64,000 nucleotides of DNA from WHSM01 sp036375165. Its GTDB lineage: Bacteria > Actinomycetota > Actinomycetes > Mycobacteriales > Micromonosporaceae. The notes beneath the pieces were generated by a model. That model was not told the origin of the DNA, searched no databases, and worked only from the letters and a program-made list of their open reading frames with translations. The position numbers and the translations under genes are program-made. Position 1 is the stretch's first letter; each line of letters opens with the position of its first letter. Shown one piece after another: positions 9,412 to 17,329 of the stretch. The DNA is taken from assembly GCA_036375165.1 (NCBI GenBank), contig DASUSI010000163.1, positions 1 through 64,000 of the forward strand, read 5' to 3'.

Positions 9412-10371
9412 AGCGCGCTGACCGGGCATGAGCGCCCCGCCGTGGAAGCCGCCCGGTCCGCACCGGTCGGTGTTGTGGAGCGCCCCCGGGAACGCTCCTC
9501 CCCGCTGGGCGTGGTTCGGGCCTACCTGGCACTCACCAAACCCAGAATCGTGGAGCTGCTGCTGGTGACGGCGGTGCCGACCACGTTCCTGGCAGCCGGG
9601 GGGTTGCCACGGCTGTTGGATGTCCTGGTGGTGATTGTCGCCGGAGCCCTCTCGGCCGGCAGCGCCAACGCGCTCAACTGCTACATCGACCGGGACATCG
9701 ACCAGGTGATGCGGCGTACCGCCCGAAGGCCGCTGCCACAGCATGTGGTGGCGCCCCGGCAGGCCCTGGGCTTCGGACTGGGGATCGGCGTCGGGTCGGT
9801 CGCGGTGATGGCCCTGGTCGCCAACCTGCTCGCCGCGGCGCTGACCGCGGGAGCGATCTTCTACTACGTCGTTGTCTACACACTGCTACTGAAGCGTCAT
9901 ACCGTGCATAACACAGTGCTTGGCGGGGTGTGCGGCGCGATGCCGGTGCTGATCGCCTGGGCGGTTGTCACAGGTACGCTCGCCTGGCCCGCGTGGGTCC
10001 TCTTCGGCGTGGTGTTCTTCTGGCAGCCCACCCACTTCTGGGCACTCGCTGTCAAGTTCAAGGACGATTACGCGGCCGCCGGGATCCCGATGCTTCCGGT
10101 GGTCGCCTCGCTGACCCGGGTCGCGGTGGAGTCGCTGGGGTACGCCGTGCTCACCGTGGCGTGTTCCCTGCTGCTGTGGCCGGTGGTCAGCGGTCCGGTC
10201 TACCCGGTGGTGGCGGTCGTGGTCGGCGTGCTGCTGCTGGTGGAGGCGAGCAGGCCGCTGATCCGGGTGCGTCGCGGCCTGGATCCCCGCCCGATGCGGC
10301 TCTTCCACTGGACCAACACGTACCTGACACTGCTTTTCCTGGGGCTGGCCGTCGATGCGATCGTCGGCTGA
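9409..10371 (+). CDS. ctaB: Protohaem IX farnesyltransferase (haem O synthase)
   Basis: Integral-membrane prenyltransferase of the UbiA superfamily that attaches a farnesyl group to haem B for cytochrome oxidase. The 320-residue protein has the Asp-rich motif NCYIDRDIDQVMRRT (about residues 90-104) and a second conserved motif, FKDDYAAAGIPMLP, with seven to nine hydrophobic helices. I use ATG 9409 (MSALTGHE); the open frame extends upstream but without family sequence. Haem A synthase ctaA, which uses its product, lies about 2 kb away on the opposite strand. Confidence 0.95.
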   Translation: MSALTGHERPAVEAARSAPVGVVERPRERSSPLGVVRAYLALTKPRIVELLLVTAVPTTFLAAGGLPRLLDVLVVIVAGALSAGSANALNCYIDRDIDQVMRRTARRPLPQHVVAPRQALGFGLGIGVGSVAVMALVANLLAAALTAGAIFYYVVVYTLLLKRHTVHNTVLGGVCGAMPVLIAWAVVTGTLAWPAWVLFGVVFFWQPTHFWALAVKFKDDYAAAGIPMLPVVASLTRVAVESLGYAVLTVACSLLLWPVVSGPVYPVVAVVVGVLLLVEASRPLIRVRRGLDPRPMRLFHWTNTYLTLLFLGLAVDAIVG

Positions 10372-10468
10372 CGTGTCCGTTGGCCGGACGCTGGTTGCCA
10401 CGGTAACGGACGTCACACCCCATGCTGAGCGACGGCACCCCGAAACGTGCGCTCCTTACTGTGGCGGC

Positions 10469-10747
10469 ATGGGTGATACCAGGCTGGGCGTCGCGACGCC
10501 CCACGCGCTCACGACCGTGATGAAGGACTTCGCAGCGGCCCACGACGGGGCCAGCGCCGTTGTGGAGTACGTGGGCAAGCTAGGTGCCCGGATCGTGCTC
10601 GCAGGTTCTGACGGCGCTTGTGCCGACCTGCTGGCACCGGCCACGGACGTGGCGCGCGAGGCGTGCCGGGACGCTGGTGTGGACGTGGTCAACACCTGGG
10701 AGCGGGAACTCTTCGAGGAAATCCGGGCCCAGGCGTCGATGTGGTGA
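10469..10747 (+). CDS. Hypothetical protein (92 aa)
   Basis: I do not recognise this family. The 92-residue product starting at ATG 10469 is a soluble-looking alpha/beta protein without membrane segments, cysteine motifs or signal peptide except a single Cys in GACADLLAP; it ends in the acidic helix ERELFEEIRAQ and MW. An upstream extension to 10355 overlaps ctaB and seems spurious. It lies 97 bp downstream of ctaB and is followed by a strong hairpin at 10805-10840, so it may form a short transcript with ctaB. Codon use looks like a real gene (GC-rich third positions), but it could be a remnant. Confidence 0.5.
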   Translation: MGDTRLGVATPHALTTVMKDFAAAHDGASAVVEYVGKLGARIVLAGSDGACADLLAPATDVAREACRDAGVDVVNTWERELFEEIRAQASMW

Positions 10748-10804
10748 CCGCCGAGGTCACGGTCGCGACCTGCCGTGCGTACCGGGATCGATCCGGATGA
10801 CGCT

Positions 10805-10840
10805 CCTGTGGTGGCGGCGCTGAGCCGCCGCCACCACAGG
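10805..10840. terminator. Strong hairpin terminator
   Basis: A perfect 15-bp inverted repeat: arms 10805-10819 and 10826-10840, loop ctgagc, beginning CCTGTGGTGG. There is no T-run, as often in high-GC actinobacteria. It lies 58 bp beyond the stop of the 92-aa gene. Confidence 0.7.
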
Positions 10841-10944
10841 GTCGGCCCCGCCGTGTGGGACGACCCGAGCATCGACTGGTCGAGTTCGCCCTCACAGTGG
10901 CAAGAAGTGGCGAGGTACGTCCTCACATATGAACAGTTGTTAAA

Positions 10945-10978
10945 GAGGTCTCTTGACGAAATCTCATCAAGAGACCTC
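10945..10978. promoter_or_regulatory. Inverted repeat upstream of DUF397 gene
   Basis: A perfect 12-bp inverted repeat (arms 10945-10956 GAGGTCTCTTGA and 10967-10978) with a 10-nt loop, 23 bp before the DUF397 start and just upstream of its aaggag RBS. It is AT-richer than the surroundings. It could be an operator or a 5'-leader hairpin. Confidence 0.5.
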
Positions 10979-11001
10979 ATCAACCAGCTAAGGAGCCGCA
11001 T

Positions 11002-11190
11002 ATGATCAACAGCGACTGGACCAAGAGCAAGAGGAGCGACTCCGGCGGCAACTGCGTCGAGGTTCGCCGGGCCGACCACGACATCCAGGTGCGGGACTCC
11101 AAGAACCCTACCGGCTCGGTACTGACCTTCACCCCCGCTGAGTGGACCGCCTTCATCGACGCCGCGAAGGATGGCCAGTTCAGCCTCTGA
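11002..11190 (+). CDS. DUF397 domain protein
   Basis: A 62-residue protein of the small actinobacterial DUF397 family, many members of which sit beside an XRE-type regulator (the whiJ-like gene pairs of Streptomyces). The family pattern is clear: W-x-KS-x-x-S...NCVEV near residues 6-22, then VRDSKNP and a C-terminal F-T-PAEWTAFI segment. ATG 11002 has an aaggag RBS at 10990-10995. No XRE/DUF5753 partner is adjacent on either side, so this copy is an orphan; its only visible regulatory feature is the hairpin just upstream. Function is unknown; a role modulating a distant XRE partner is inference. Confidence 0.85.
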   Translation: MINSDWTKSKRSDSGGNCVEVRRADHDIQVRDSKNPTGSVLTFTPAEWTAFIDAAKDGQFSL

Positions 11191-11207
11191 CCTGCACGAA
11201 CGTGCCC

Positions 11208-11239
11208 CGAGGAGGGCGGCCAATCGGCTGCCCTCCTCG
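11208..11239. terminator. Terminator after DUF397 gene
   Basis: Inverted repeat CGAGGAGGGC (11208-11217) and its complement (11230-11239) with a 12-nt loop, followed by a T-rich stretch (cttccttatgtttt); 17 bp past the DUF397 stop. Confidence 0.75.
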
Positions 11240-11446
11240 CTTCCTTATGTTTTGGGGCCTGGGATGCCGGGGCGAGTTGTTCGATGAGTCGGTCCAGTCG
11301 GGGAGCGCGCCGACCCTCCTCGGTGGCCGCCGCGAGTGCGGTTTCAAGTTCTTGGATTCTGTCGGCCGCTCGCCGGGCTTGTTTTCGGTATACCCCTGGC
11401 GACCACGCACCCCCCGAGTGCCGCAGCAGAGAATACCGACTACTTG
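11240..11446 (-). pseudogene. Possible minus-strand gene remnant
   Basis: The interval 11191-11569 has no intact gene. On the minus strand one frame reads YSLLRHSGGAWSPGVYRKQ and then a coiled-coil-like run (RIQELETALAAATEEGRR, DRLIEQL) before entering the terminator region. It has no start codon and an in-frame TAA precedes it, so it looks like a fragment of a lost gene; the parent family is not identified. The remaining sequence up to the ctaA stop holds nothing I can name. Confidence 0.25.
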
Positions 11447-11569
11447 ATTACCGGTCTCTGCCCGTGCTGCACCCCCATGGTGCTGCGCTCACTCAGGTGG
11501 GAAGATCCTCGCCTGCGAACCGCCGCCAGCGTTTCCGGCCCAGCCGCCTCCGCGGGTGCCGGCCGACCG

Positions 11570-12526
11570 CTAGGTCACGCCGGGCTCGCCGACCCCGGCG
11601 GGCACCTTCTCGGTGGCCGGCGTGACGGGTGTCGTAGGCCGGGTCCGGGTGGTGTGGAACAGGTTCAGGGCGGCGAGCCAGACCGCGCATGCACCGGCCA
11701 TGTGTATGCCCACCAGCAGCACCGGCAGTGCCGTGAAGTACTGCACGAACCCGATCAGGCCCTGCGCGAGTTCGGCACCGAGCAGAACCGTCGCGGCCCG
11801 GACCACGGGGCGCGGCGCCCCGACGGCCCGCAGCGCCAGCCACGCCGCGACCGACATGCCGATCAGCAGGAACACCAGGTCCGCGTGCAACTGCGCCAGC
11901 ATTCCGGAGTCGATCTGGATCCGTGGTGAGTCGGGGTCACCCGCGTGCGGCCCGCTTCCGGTCACCACCGTGCCAACAGCCAGCACCGCGAGTGTGGTCG
12001 CCGCGATCCCGGTGACCAGCCACCGCAGCTCTCGAGGCAGCGCCGGCCACGCCGGTCCCGGCCGGATGTCCGCCCGCGCCCAGAGCGTGTACGCGACCGC
12101 GATCAGCACCATGGACATGGTGAAGTGCGCGGCGACCACCCACGGGTTCAGGTTCACCCGGACACTCCAGCCACCGACCACCCCCTGTACCCCCACCAGG
12201 GCCACCACTGCGGTGGCGGGCCAGGCCAGACCCCGGGCCCGGGAACGGCTTGAGAACACAGCCACCAGGGCGGCCACAGCGATCACACCGACCAGCACGC
12301 TGAGCACCCGGTTGCCGAATTCGATCAGCCCGTGAACGCCCATCTCAGTGGTGTTGACGTACGACTCGTCGGTGCAGCGCGGCCAGGTGGGGCAGCCCAG
12401 GCCCGAGCCGGTCAGCCGGACCGCACCACCGGTGATCACGATCAGCACGTTGGCCACCACCGAGGCCAGGGCAAGGCGGCGTACCAGGGATGATGGGGGC
12501 AGGTCGGATCCGGTCACGAGGCTCAT
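11570..12526 (-). CDS. ctaA: Haem A synthase (COX15/CtaA family)
   Basis: Membrane mono-oxygenase-type enzyme converting haem O to haem A for aa3 oxidase. The 318-residue product has about eight hydrophobic helices; the N-terminal repeat has TGGAVRLTGSGLGCPTWPRC and VHGLIEFGNRVLS, with conserved haem-ligand histidines in VHGLIEFGNR and AAHFTMSM. The Cys pair expected in the first extracytoplasmic loop (GCPTWPRC) is present. It is divergent from sufR across 139 bp. It completes the pathway started by ctaB. Confidence 0.95.
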   Translation of the reverse strand: MSLVTGSDLPPSSLVRRLALASVVANVLIVITGGAVRLTGSGLGCPTWPRCTDESYVNTTEMGVHGLIEFGNRVLSVLVGVIAVAALVAVFSSRSRARGLAWPATAVVALVGVQGVVGGWSVRVNLNPWVVAAHFTMSMVLIAVAYTLWARADIRPGPAWPALPRELRWLVTGIAATTLAVLAVGTVVTGSGPHAGDPDSPRIQIDSGMLAQLHADLVFLLIGMSVAAWLALRAVGAPRPVVRAATVLLGAELAQGLIGFVQYFTALPVLLVGIHMAGACAVWLAALNLFHTTRTRPTTPVTPATEKVPAGVGEPGVT

Positions 12527-12628
12527 TGAACCTCGCCTTCCAGGATCTTTCCGTTCCGGGGGGTGAGGCCTGTTTCCACTGGATACGCATGGCTGGGTGG
12601 TTGGTGAGCTGTCTCACCGGGATGTCCG

Positions 12629-12669
12629 TTTGCCCCGGGGCCCGGAAATACGTAACACTGGTGTTGTGA
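12629..12669 (+). promoter_or_regulatory. sufR promoter and SufR-type operator over the start codon
   Basis: ACACT (12655-12659), five bases, TGTGA (12665-12669) matches the ACACT-N5-TGTGA motif that I recall being reported for mycobacterial SufR. It covers the sufR GTG (12666). A TAACAC -10-like hexamer at 12653-12658 with TTTGCC at 12629-12634 (18-bp spacing) would place transcription start at the GTG, giving a leaderless mRNA whose operator spans roughly -11 to +4. Autorepression of the whole suf operon follows by inference. Confidence 0.7.
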
Positions 12670-13496
12670 AAAAGGTGGCGACGCTCAACGCGTCCGTGGC
12701 CCGCACCGAGCCGGTACGGGCGGCGGACGGGCGTACCCGCGACCGGGTGATCAAGCTGCTGCTGGAACGCGGCAGCGCCACCGCGGCCGAACTTGGGAAG
12801 GCCCTCGGGCTGTCACCCGCCGGGATCCGACGACACCTCGACGCGATGTTTGCCGAGGGCATGGTGACTACCCGGATCCGACCGGATCGCGGGCACCGTG
12901 GTCGCGGTCGACCGGCACGGGTGTTCACGCTGACCGAATCCGCCCGGCTCAGTTGCGCACCCCACACCTACGACGATCTGGCCAACTCGGCGTTGCGTTG
13001 GATCGCCCGCCATGGCGGCTCCGAGGCGGTGGCGAACTTCGCCGCGGAGCAGGTGTCCAGCTTGGAAGAGCGTTGCCGGGTGGCGATGGAAGGGGCTCGT
13101 GACGAACCGCTCGCCCGGGCCCGAGCCCTCGCCAGGGTGCTGTCCGCCGAGGGTTACGCTGCCAGCGCGACCACCATCGCGACCGGCGGCCAGCTCTGCC
13201 AGCACAACTGTCCGGTGGCTCACGTCGCGGCGGAGTTCCCCCAGTTGTGTGAGGCGGAGACCGAGGTGATCTCAAGGCTCGTCGGCACCCATGTGCAACG
13301 ACTTGCCACGATCGCCAACGGCGATGGCGTCTGCACCACGCACATTCCGAACCTTCCCGGGAGTTCTCCGGGCACAGACCCTCGCGGAACCCGTGTCGAT
13401 CTTCCGTACCCCGCTGCCCCAGGCGGCGGGCGCCCCCGGGAGAACGATCCGGACGAACCACTCCGCGGGCTCCAGGAAGGTTCGTTCACCCGATAA
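12666..13496 (+). CDS. sufR: Fe-S cluster-sensing repressor SufR
   Basis: DNA-binding regulator of the suf operon, expected to sense iron-sulfur sufficiency through a bound cluster. The 276-residue protein has an N-terminal winged helix (about residues 26-75; SATAAELGKALGLSPAGIRR) and cysteines at 178, 182, 195 and 223, in the region that ligates the cluster in characterised SufR. GTG 12666 is chosen because it gives the KKVATLN N-terminus and sits under a leaderless promoter. The protein runs about 48 Pro/Gly-rich residues past the last cysteine motif (CTTHIP), longer than I expect for the family. sufB begins 33 bp downstream. Confidence 0.9.
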   Translation: MKKVATLNASVARTEPVRAADGRTRDRVIKLLLERGSATAAELGKALGLSPAGIRRHLDAMFAEGMVTTRIRPDRGHRGRGRPARVFTLTESARLSCAPHTYDDLANSALRWIARHGGSEAVANFAAEQVSSLEERCRVAMEGARDEPLARARALARVLSAEGYAASATTIATGGQLCQHNCPVAHVAAEFPQLCEAETEVISRLVGTHVQRLATIANGDGVCTTHIPNLPGSSPGTDPRGTRVDLPYPAAPGGGRPRENDPDEPLRGLQEGSFTR

Positions 13497-13529
13497 TCCG
13501 ACAGATAGCGCTCGGTGAGGACGTATCAC

Positions 13530-14978
13530 ATGACAGAAACCGTAGGGCAGACCGCGCCTTCAGTCGCGGCCGTGTCGCAAGAGGAGCACATCGCCGCGCT
13601 CAGCAACTACGAGTGGGGTTGGGTTGACTCGGACGTGGCCGGCGCCAGCGCACAGCGTGGCCTCTCCGAAACGGTGGTCCGGGGCATCTCGGCGAAGAAG
13701 AGCGAGCCGGAGTGGATGCTACGGCTGCGTCTCAAGGGCCTGCGACTGTTCGAGCGCAAGCCGCTGCCCACCTGGGGCGCCGACCTCACTGGCATCGACT
13801 TCGACAACATCAAGTACTTCGTACGGTCCACCGAGAAGCAGGCGACCACCTGGGACGAGCTTCCCGAGGACATCAAGAACACCTACGACAGGCTCGGCAT
13901 CCCGGAGGCGGAGAAGCAGCGCTTGGTGGCCGGTGTCGCGGCCCAGTACGAGTCCGAGGTGGTTTATCACAAGATCCGTGAGGATCTTGAGCAGCAGGGC
14001 GTCATCTTCCTGGACACCGACACCGGGCTACGGGAGCACCCCGAGCTGTTCCAGGAGTACTTCGGCACCGTGATCCCAGTGGGCGACAACAAGTTCGCCG
14101 CGCTGAACACCTCCGTGTGGTCGGGTGGCTCGTTCATCTACGTGCCGCCGGGCGTGAACGTGGAGATCCCGCTACAGGCGTACTTCCGGATCAACACCGA
14201 GAACATGGGCCAGTTCGAGCGGACCCTGATCATCGTGGACGAGGGCGCGTACGTGCACTACGTCGAGGGATGCACCGCTCCCATCTACTCATCCGACTCG
14301 CTGCACAGCGCGGTGGTCGAGATCATCGTGAAGAAGAACGCGCGCTGCCGCTACACCACGATCCAGAACTGGTCGAACAACGTCTACAACCTGGTGACCA
14401 AGCGCGCTGTGGCGCACGAGGGCGCCACCATGGAATGGGTCGACGGCAACCTCGGTTCCAAGATCACGATGAAGTACCCAGCGGTCTGGATGGTCGGCGA
14501 ACACGCCAAGGGCGAGGTGCTGTCGGTCGCCATGGCCGGTCCCGGGCAGCACCAGGACGCCGGCGCCAAGATGGTGCACGCGGCGCCCAACACGTCGTCC
14601 ACGATCATCTCCAAGTCGATCGCCCGGGGCGGCGGCCGCACCAGCTACCGGGGCCTGGTGCAGGTCAACGAGGGCTCCGAGCACTCCAGGAGCACCGTGA
14701 AGTGCGACGCGCTGCTGGTCGACACCATCTCGCGCTCGGACACCTACCCGTACGTCGACATCCGCGAGGACGACGTGGCGATGGGCCACGAGGCAACCGT
14801 CTCGAAGGTCTCCGACGACCAGCTCTTCTACCTGATGAGCCGGGGCCTGACCGAGGACGAGGCGATGGCGATGATCGTGCGCGGCTTCATCGAGCCGATC
14901 GCCAAGGAACTTCCCATGGAGTACGCGTTGGAGCTGAACCGGCTCATCGAGCTGCAGATGGAAGGTGCCGTCGGGTGA
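13530..14978 (+). CDS. sufB: Fe-S cluster assembly scaffold SufB
   Basis: Scaffold subunit of the SufBC2D complex on which [Fe-S] clusters are built. The 482-residue protein has the conserved EYFGTVIPVGDNKFAALN, SGGSFIYVPPGVNVEIPLQ and a C-terminal GRTSYRGLVQVNEGSEHS-type beta-helix, with the cysteine in KCDALLVD near residue 393. No intein is present, unlike in several mycobacteria. ATG 13530 (MTETVGQT) is preferred with gtgagga upstream. The stop overlaps sufD as GTGA. Confidence 0.96.
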   Translation: MTETVGQTAPSVAAVSQEEHIAALSNYEWGWVDSDVAGASAQRGLSETVVRGISAKKSEPEWMLRLRLKGLRLFERKPLPTWGADLTGIDFDNIKYFVRSTEKQATTWDELPEDIKNTYDRLGIPEAEKQRLVAGVAAQYESEVVYHKIREDLEQQGVIFLDTDTGLREHPELFQEYFGTVIPVGDNKFAALNTSVWSGGSFIYVPPGVNVEIPLQAYFRINTENMGQFERTLIIVDEGAYVHYVEGCTAPIYSSDSLHSAVVEIIVKKNARCRYTTIQNWSNNVYNLVTKRAVAHEGATMEWVDGNLGSKITMKYPAVWMVGEHAKGEVLSVAMAGPGQHQDAGAKMVHAAPNTSSTIISKSIARGGGRTSYRGLVQVNEGSEHSRSTVKCDALLVDTISRSDTYPYVDIREDDVAMGHEATVSKVSDDQLFYLMSRGLTEDEAMAMIVRGFIEPIAKELPMEYALELNRLIELQMEGAVG

Positions 14979-16150
14979 CGCAGAACGTTCAGCAGGCCAT
15001 CGAGTCGGTGGTCAGTCACCTCCACCCCGCCGGATCCTTCGACGTGGCCGCTCACCCGGTGCCGACCGGGCGGGAGGAGATCTGGCGGTTCACGCCGGTG
15101 AAGCGGCTCGCCGCGCTGTTCGCCGGTGAGCCCTCTGACGGGCACCTCACCTGGAAGTACGACACGCCCGACGGCGTCACCGTGAGCGCCCTTGACACGG
15201 AGCAGGCCAAGCGACTGGGTACCGCGACCCCGCTGGACCGGCTCGCCGCCCTCGCCGTCGACAACGGCGGAGGTGCGCTGCTGATCGACATCGGCCCCGA
15301 GGTGGAACTGGCCGAACCACTGGTCTTCCAGCTCACCGGCGAGACCGCCGAGCAGGTGGTATGGGGGCACGTGGTGCTGCGGGTCGGCCACCATGCGAAG
15401 GCCACGGTGGTGTTCCAGCACACCGGCAGTGCCCGCTACGCCTCATCGGTGTCGGTGTTCGTGGCCGACAGCGCCCAACTGGACCTGGTGTCGCTGCAGC
15501 TGTGGGATGACGACGCGGTACACACCGGACAGATCTCCTCCCGGCTGGGCCGCGACGCCCGGCTCCGCTCCTTCCAGGCGAGCCTGGGCGGTGACCTGGT
15601 GCGGCTGGTGGAGACCGCCGAGTATGAGGGTCCCGGCGGCCAGGTCGAGATGAACGGCCTGTACTTCGTGTCCGGCCGTTCCGGGAACGGCGACGGAGGC
15701 CACCGGGAGCAGCACATCGAGCACCGGCTGTTCGTGGACCACAACGCACCGGCGACCCGTAGCCGGGTCGACTATCGGGGCGCGCTGCAGGGCAGGGGTG
15801 CCCACTCGGTGTGGGTTGGCGACGTGCTGATTCGCAAGATCGCCGAAGGCATCGACACCTACGAGAGCAACCGCAACCTGGTGCTCACCGACGGCTGCCG
15901 CGCGGATTCCATACCCAACCTGGAGATCGAGACCGGCGAGATCGAGGGTGCCGGCCACGCCAGCGCCACCGGACGGTTCGACGACGAGCAGCTGTTCTAC
16001 CTGCGTTCCCGCGGGATCCCGTACGAACAGGCGCGCAAGTTGGTGGTCCGGGGCTTCTTCGCCGAGTTGCTGGGCAAGCTGCCGGTGCCCGAGCTGGCTG
16101 ACCGGCTCCTCATGCTGATCGACGAGCGACTGACGGAGGCGGGCACATGA
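14975..16150 (+). CDS. sufD: Fe-S cluster assembly protein SufD
   Basis: Partner of SufB in the SufBC2D scaffold, involved in iron entry. The 391-residue protein shares the beta-helical core with SufB: SRVDYRGALQGRGAHSVWVG, YESNRNLVLTDGCRADSIPNLEI, and FDDEQLFYLRSRGIPYEQA, which parallels the DDQLFYLMSRGLTEDEA of SufB. The start is GTG 14975, overlapping the sufB stop by 4 bp; the open frame upstream is a shadow of sufB. The stop overlaps the Rieske gene (ATGA), so translation of the block is coupled. Confidence 0.95.
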   Translation: MTQNVQQAIESVVSHLHPAGSFDVAAHPVPTGREEIWRFTPVKRLAALFAGEPSDGHLTWKYDTPDGVTVSALDTEQAKRLGTATPLDRLAALAVDNGGGALLIDIGPEVELAEPLVFQLTGETAEQVVWGHVVLRVGHHAKATVVFQHTGSARYASSVSVFVADSAQLDLVSLQLWDDDAVHTGQISSRLGRDARLRSFQASLGGDLVRLVETAEYEGPGGQVEMNGLYFVSGRSGNGDGGHREQHIEHRLFVDHNAPATRSRVDYRGALQGRGAHSVWVGDVLIRKIAEGIDTYESNRNLVLTDGCRADSIPNLEIETGEIEGAGHASATGRFDDEQLFYLRSRGIPYEQARKLVVRGFFAELLGKLPVPELADRLLMLIDERLTEAGT

Positions 16151-16500
16151 CCGCTGAGCCGATCACGGAGTACGTCAGGGTGTGTGCCGCCGCCGACATC
16201 CCGGCCGGCGGTGTGGTGCGCGCCGAGATTGACGACACCGCCATCGCGCTGGTGCACGCCGAGGACGGGGGCTTCTACGCGATCTACGACGAGTGCTCGC
16301 ACGCGGAGGTGCCGCTGTCCGAAGGGGACGTGTGGGACTGCAGCATCGAGTGCTGGCTGCACGGCTCGCGTTTCGATCTCAAGACCGGAGAGCCGATCGG
16401 GCTGCCGGCCACCGAACCGGTGCCGGTGTACCCGGTTGAGGTGCGCGACGGCAACGTGTACGTCCGCCTGACGCCTGAGCACGGCGTGGCGGCCCAGTGA
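16147..16500 (+). CDS. Rieske [2Fe-2S] ferredoxin of the suf operon
   Basis: Non-haem Rieske-type ferredoxin of 117 residues. The cluster ligands are Cys50-x-His52 (DECSHAEVPL) and Cys69-x2-His72 (ECWLHGSRFDL), the spacing seen in aromatic dioxygenase ferredoxin subunits. It is embedded between sufD (4-bp overlap) and sufC (36 bp), a placement common in actinobacterial suf operons. No dioxygenase is nearby, so a role as electron donor or client in cluster assembly is more likely than in aromatic degradation; this is inference. Confidence 0.92.
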   Translation: MTAEPITEYVRVCAAADIPAGGVVRAEIDDTAIALVHAEDGGFYAIYDECSHAEVPLSEGDVWDCSIECWLHGSRFDLKTGEPIGLPATEPVPVYPVEVRDGNVYVRLTPEHGVAAQ

Positions 16501-16536
16501 CAACCGACGACAAGATGATCAGGAGTTAAGGACCCG

Positions 16537-17316
16537 ATGAGCGTTCTCGAGATTCGTGACCTGCACGTGTCGGTGATCACCGCTGACGCCGGGCTGAAAC
16601 CCATCCTGGCCGGTGTCGACCTCACCGTGCGGGCGGGCGAGACCCACGCCATCATGGGCCCCAACGGCTCCGGCAAGTCCACCCTGGCGTATTCCATCGC
16701 TGGCCACCCCAAGTACCAGGTGACCTCGGGCAGCGTCACGCTGGACGGCGAGGATGCACTGTCCATGTCCGTCGATGAGCGGGCTCGGGCCGGGTTGTTC
16801 CTCGCGATGCAGTACCCGGTCGAGGTTCCCGGGGTGTCGGTCGCCAACTTCCTGCGGACCGCGAAGACGGCGATCGACGGTGAGCCGCCGAAGTTGCGTA
16901 CCTGGGTGAAGGACCTGCGGGGAGCGATGCAGCAACTCGGCATGGACCCCGTGTTCGCCGAACGCAACGTGAACGAGGGCTTCTCCGGTGGTGAGAAGAA
17001 GCGGCACGAAATCGTGCAACTGGAGTTACTGCAGCCGAAGATCGCCGTGCTGGACGAGACCGACTCAGGTCTCGACATCGATGCCCTGCGGGTGGTCAGC
17101 GGCGGGATCAATCGGGTGAAGCAGACCGGCCGTACCGGCCTGCTGCTGATCACCCACTACACCCGGATCCTGCGATACGTGACCCCGGAGTTCGTGCATG
17201 TGTTCGTGGGCGGCCGGATCGTCGAGGAGGGCGGACCGGAACTGGCCGAGAAGCTGGAAGAGACCGGGTACGAGCGGTACGCGGCCGGGGCCGGGCCCGC
17301 CAAGGTGGGCGGCTGA
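16537..17316 (+). CDS. sufC: Fe-S cluster assembly ATPase SufC
   Basis: ABC-type ATPase driving SufBC2D. The 259-residue protein has Walker A GPNGSGKST (residues 41-49), the signature FSGGEKKRHEI near 150 and Walker B AVLDETDSGLDIDAL near 170; the 'DETDSGLD' form is typical of SufC. The following HYTRIL segment carries the switch histidine. It is preceded by aggagttaag as RBS. sufS starts 13 bp after its stop. Confidence 0.97.
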   Translation: MSVLEIRDLHVSVITADAGLKPILAGVDLTVRAGETHAIMGPNGSGKSTLAYSIAGHPKYQVTSGSVTLDGEDALSMSVDERARAGLFLAMQYPVEVPGVSVANFLRTAKTAIDGEPPKLRTWVKDLRGAMQQLGMDPVFAERNVNEGFSGGEKKRHEIVQLELLQPKIAVLDETDSGLDIDALRVVSGGINRVKQTGRTGLLLITHYTRILRYVTPEFVHVFVGGRIVEEGGPELAEKLEETGYERYAAGAGPAKVGG

Positions 17317-17329
17317 GAGTGAGGACCCG

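Noticed and set aside
10775..11005. 76-codon plus-strand frame before the DUF397 gene
   Set aside because: It runs through both hairpins and overlaps the DUF397 start; no family pattern. It might be a relic of an XRE partner but cannot be supported.
14117..16150. sufD extended upstream through sufB
   Set aside because: The upstream part is out-of-frame sufB; the GTGA overlap at 14975 is the natural start.
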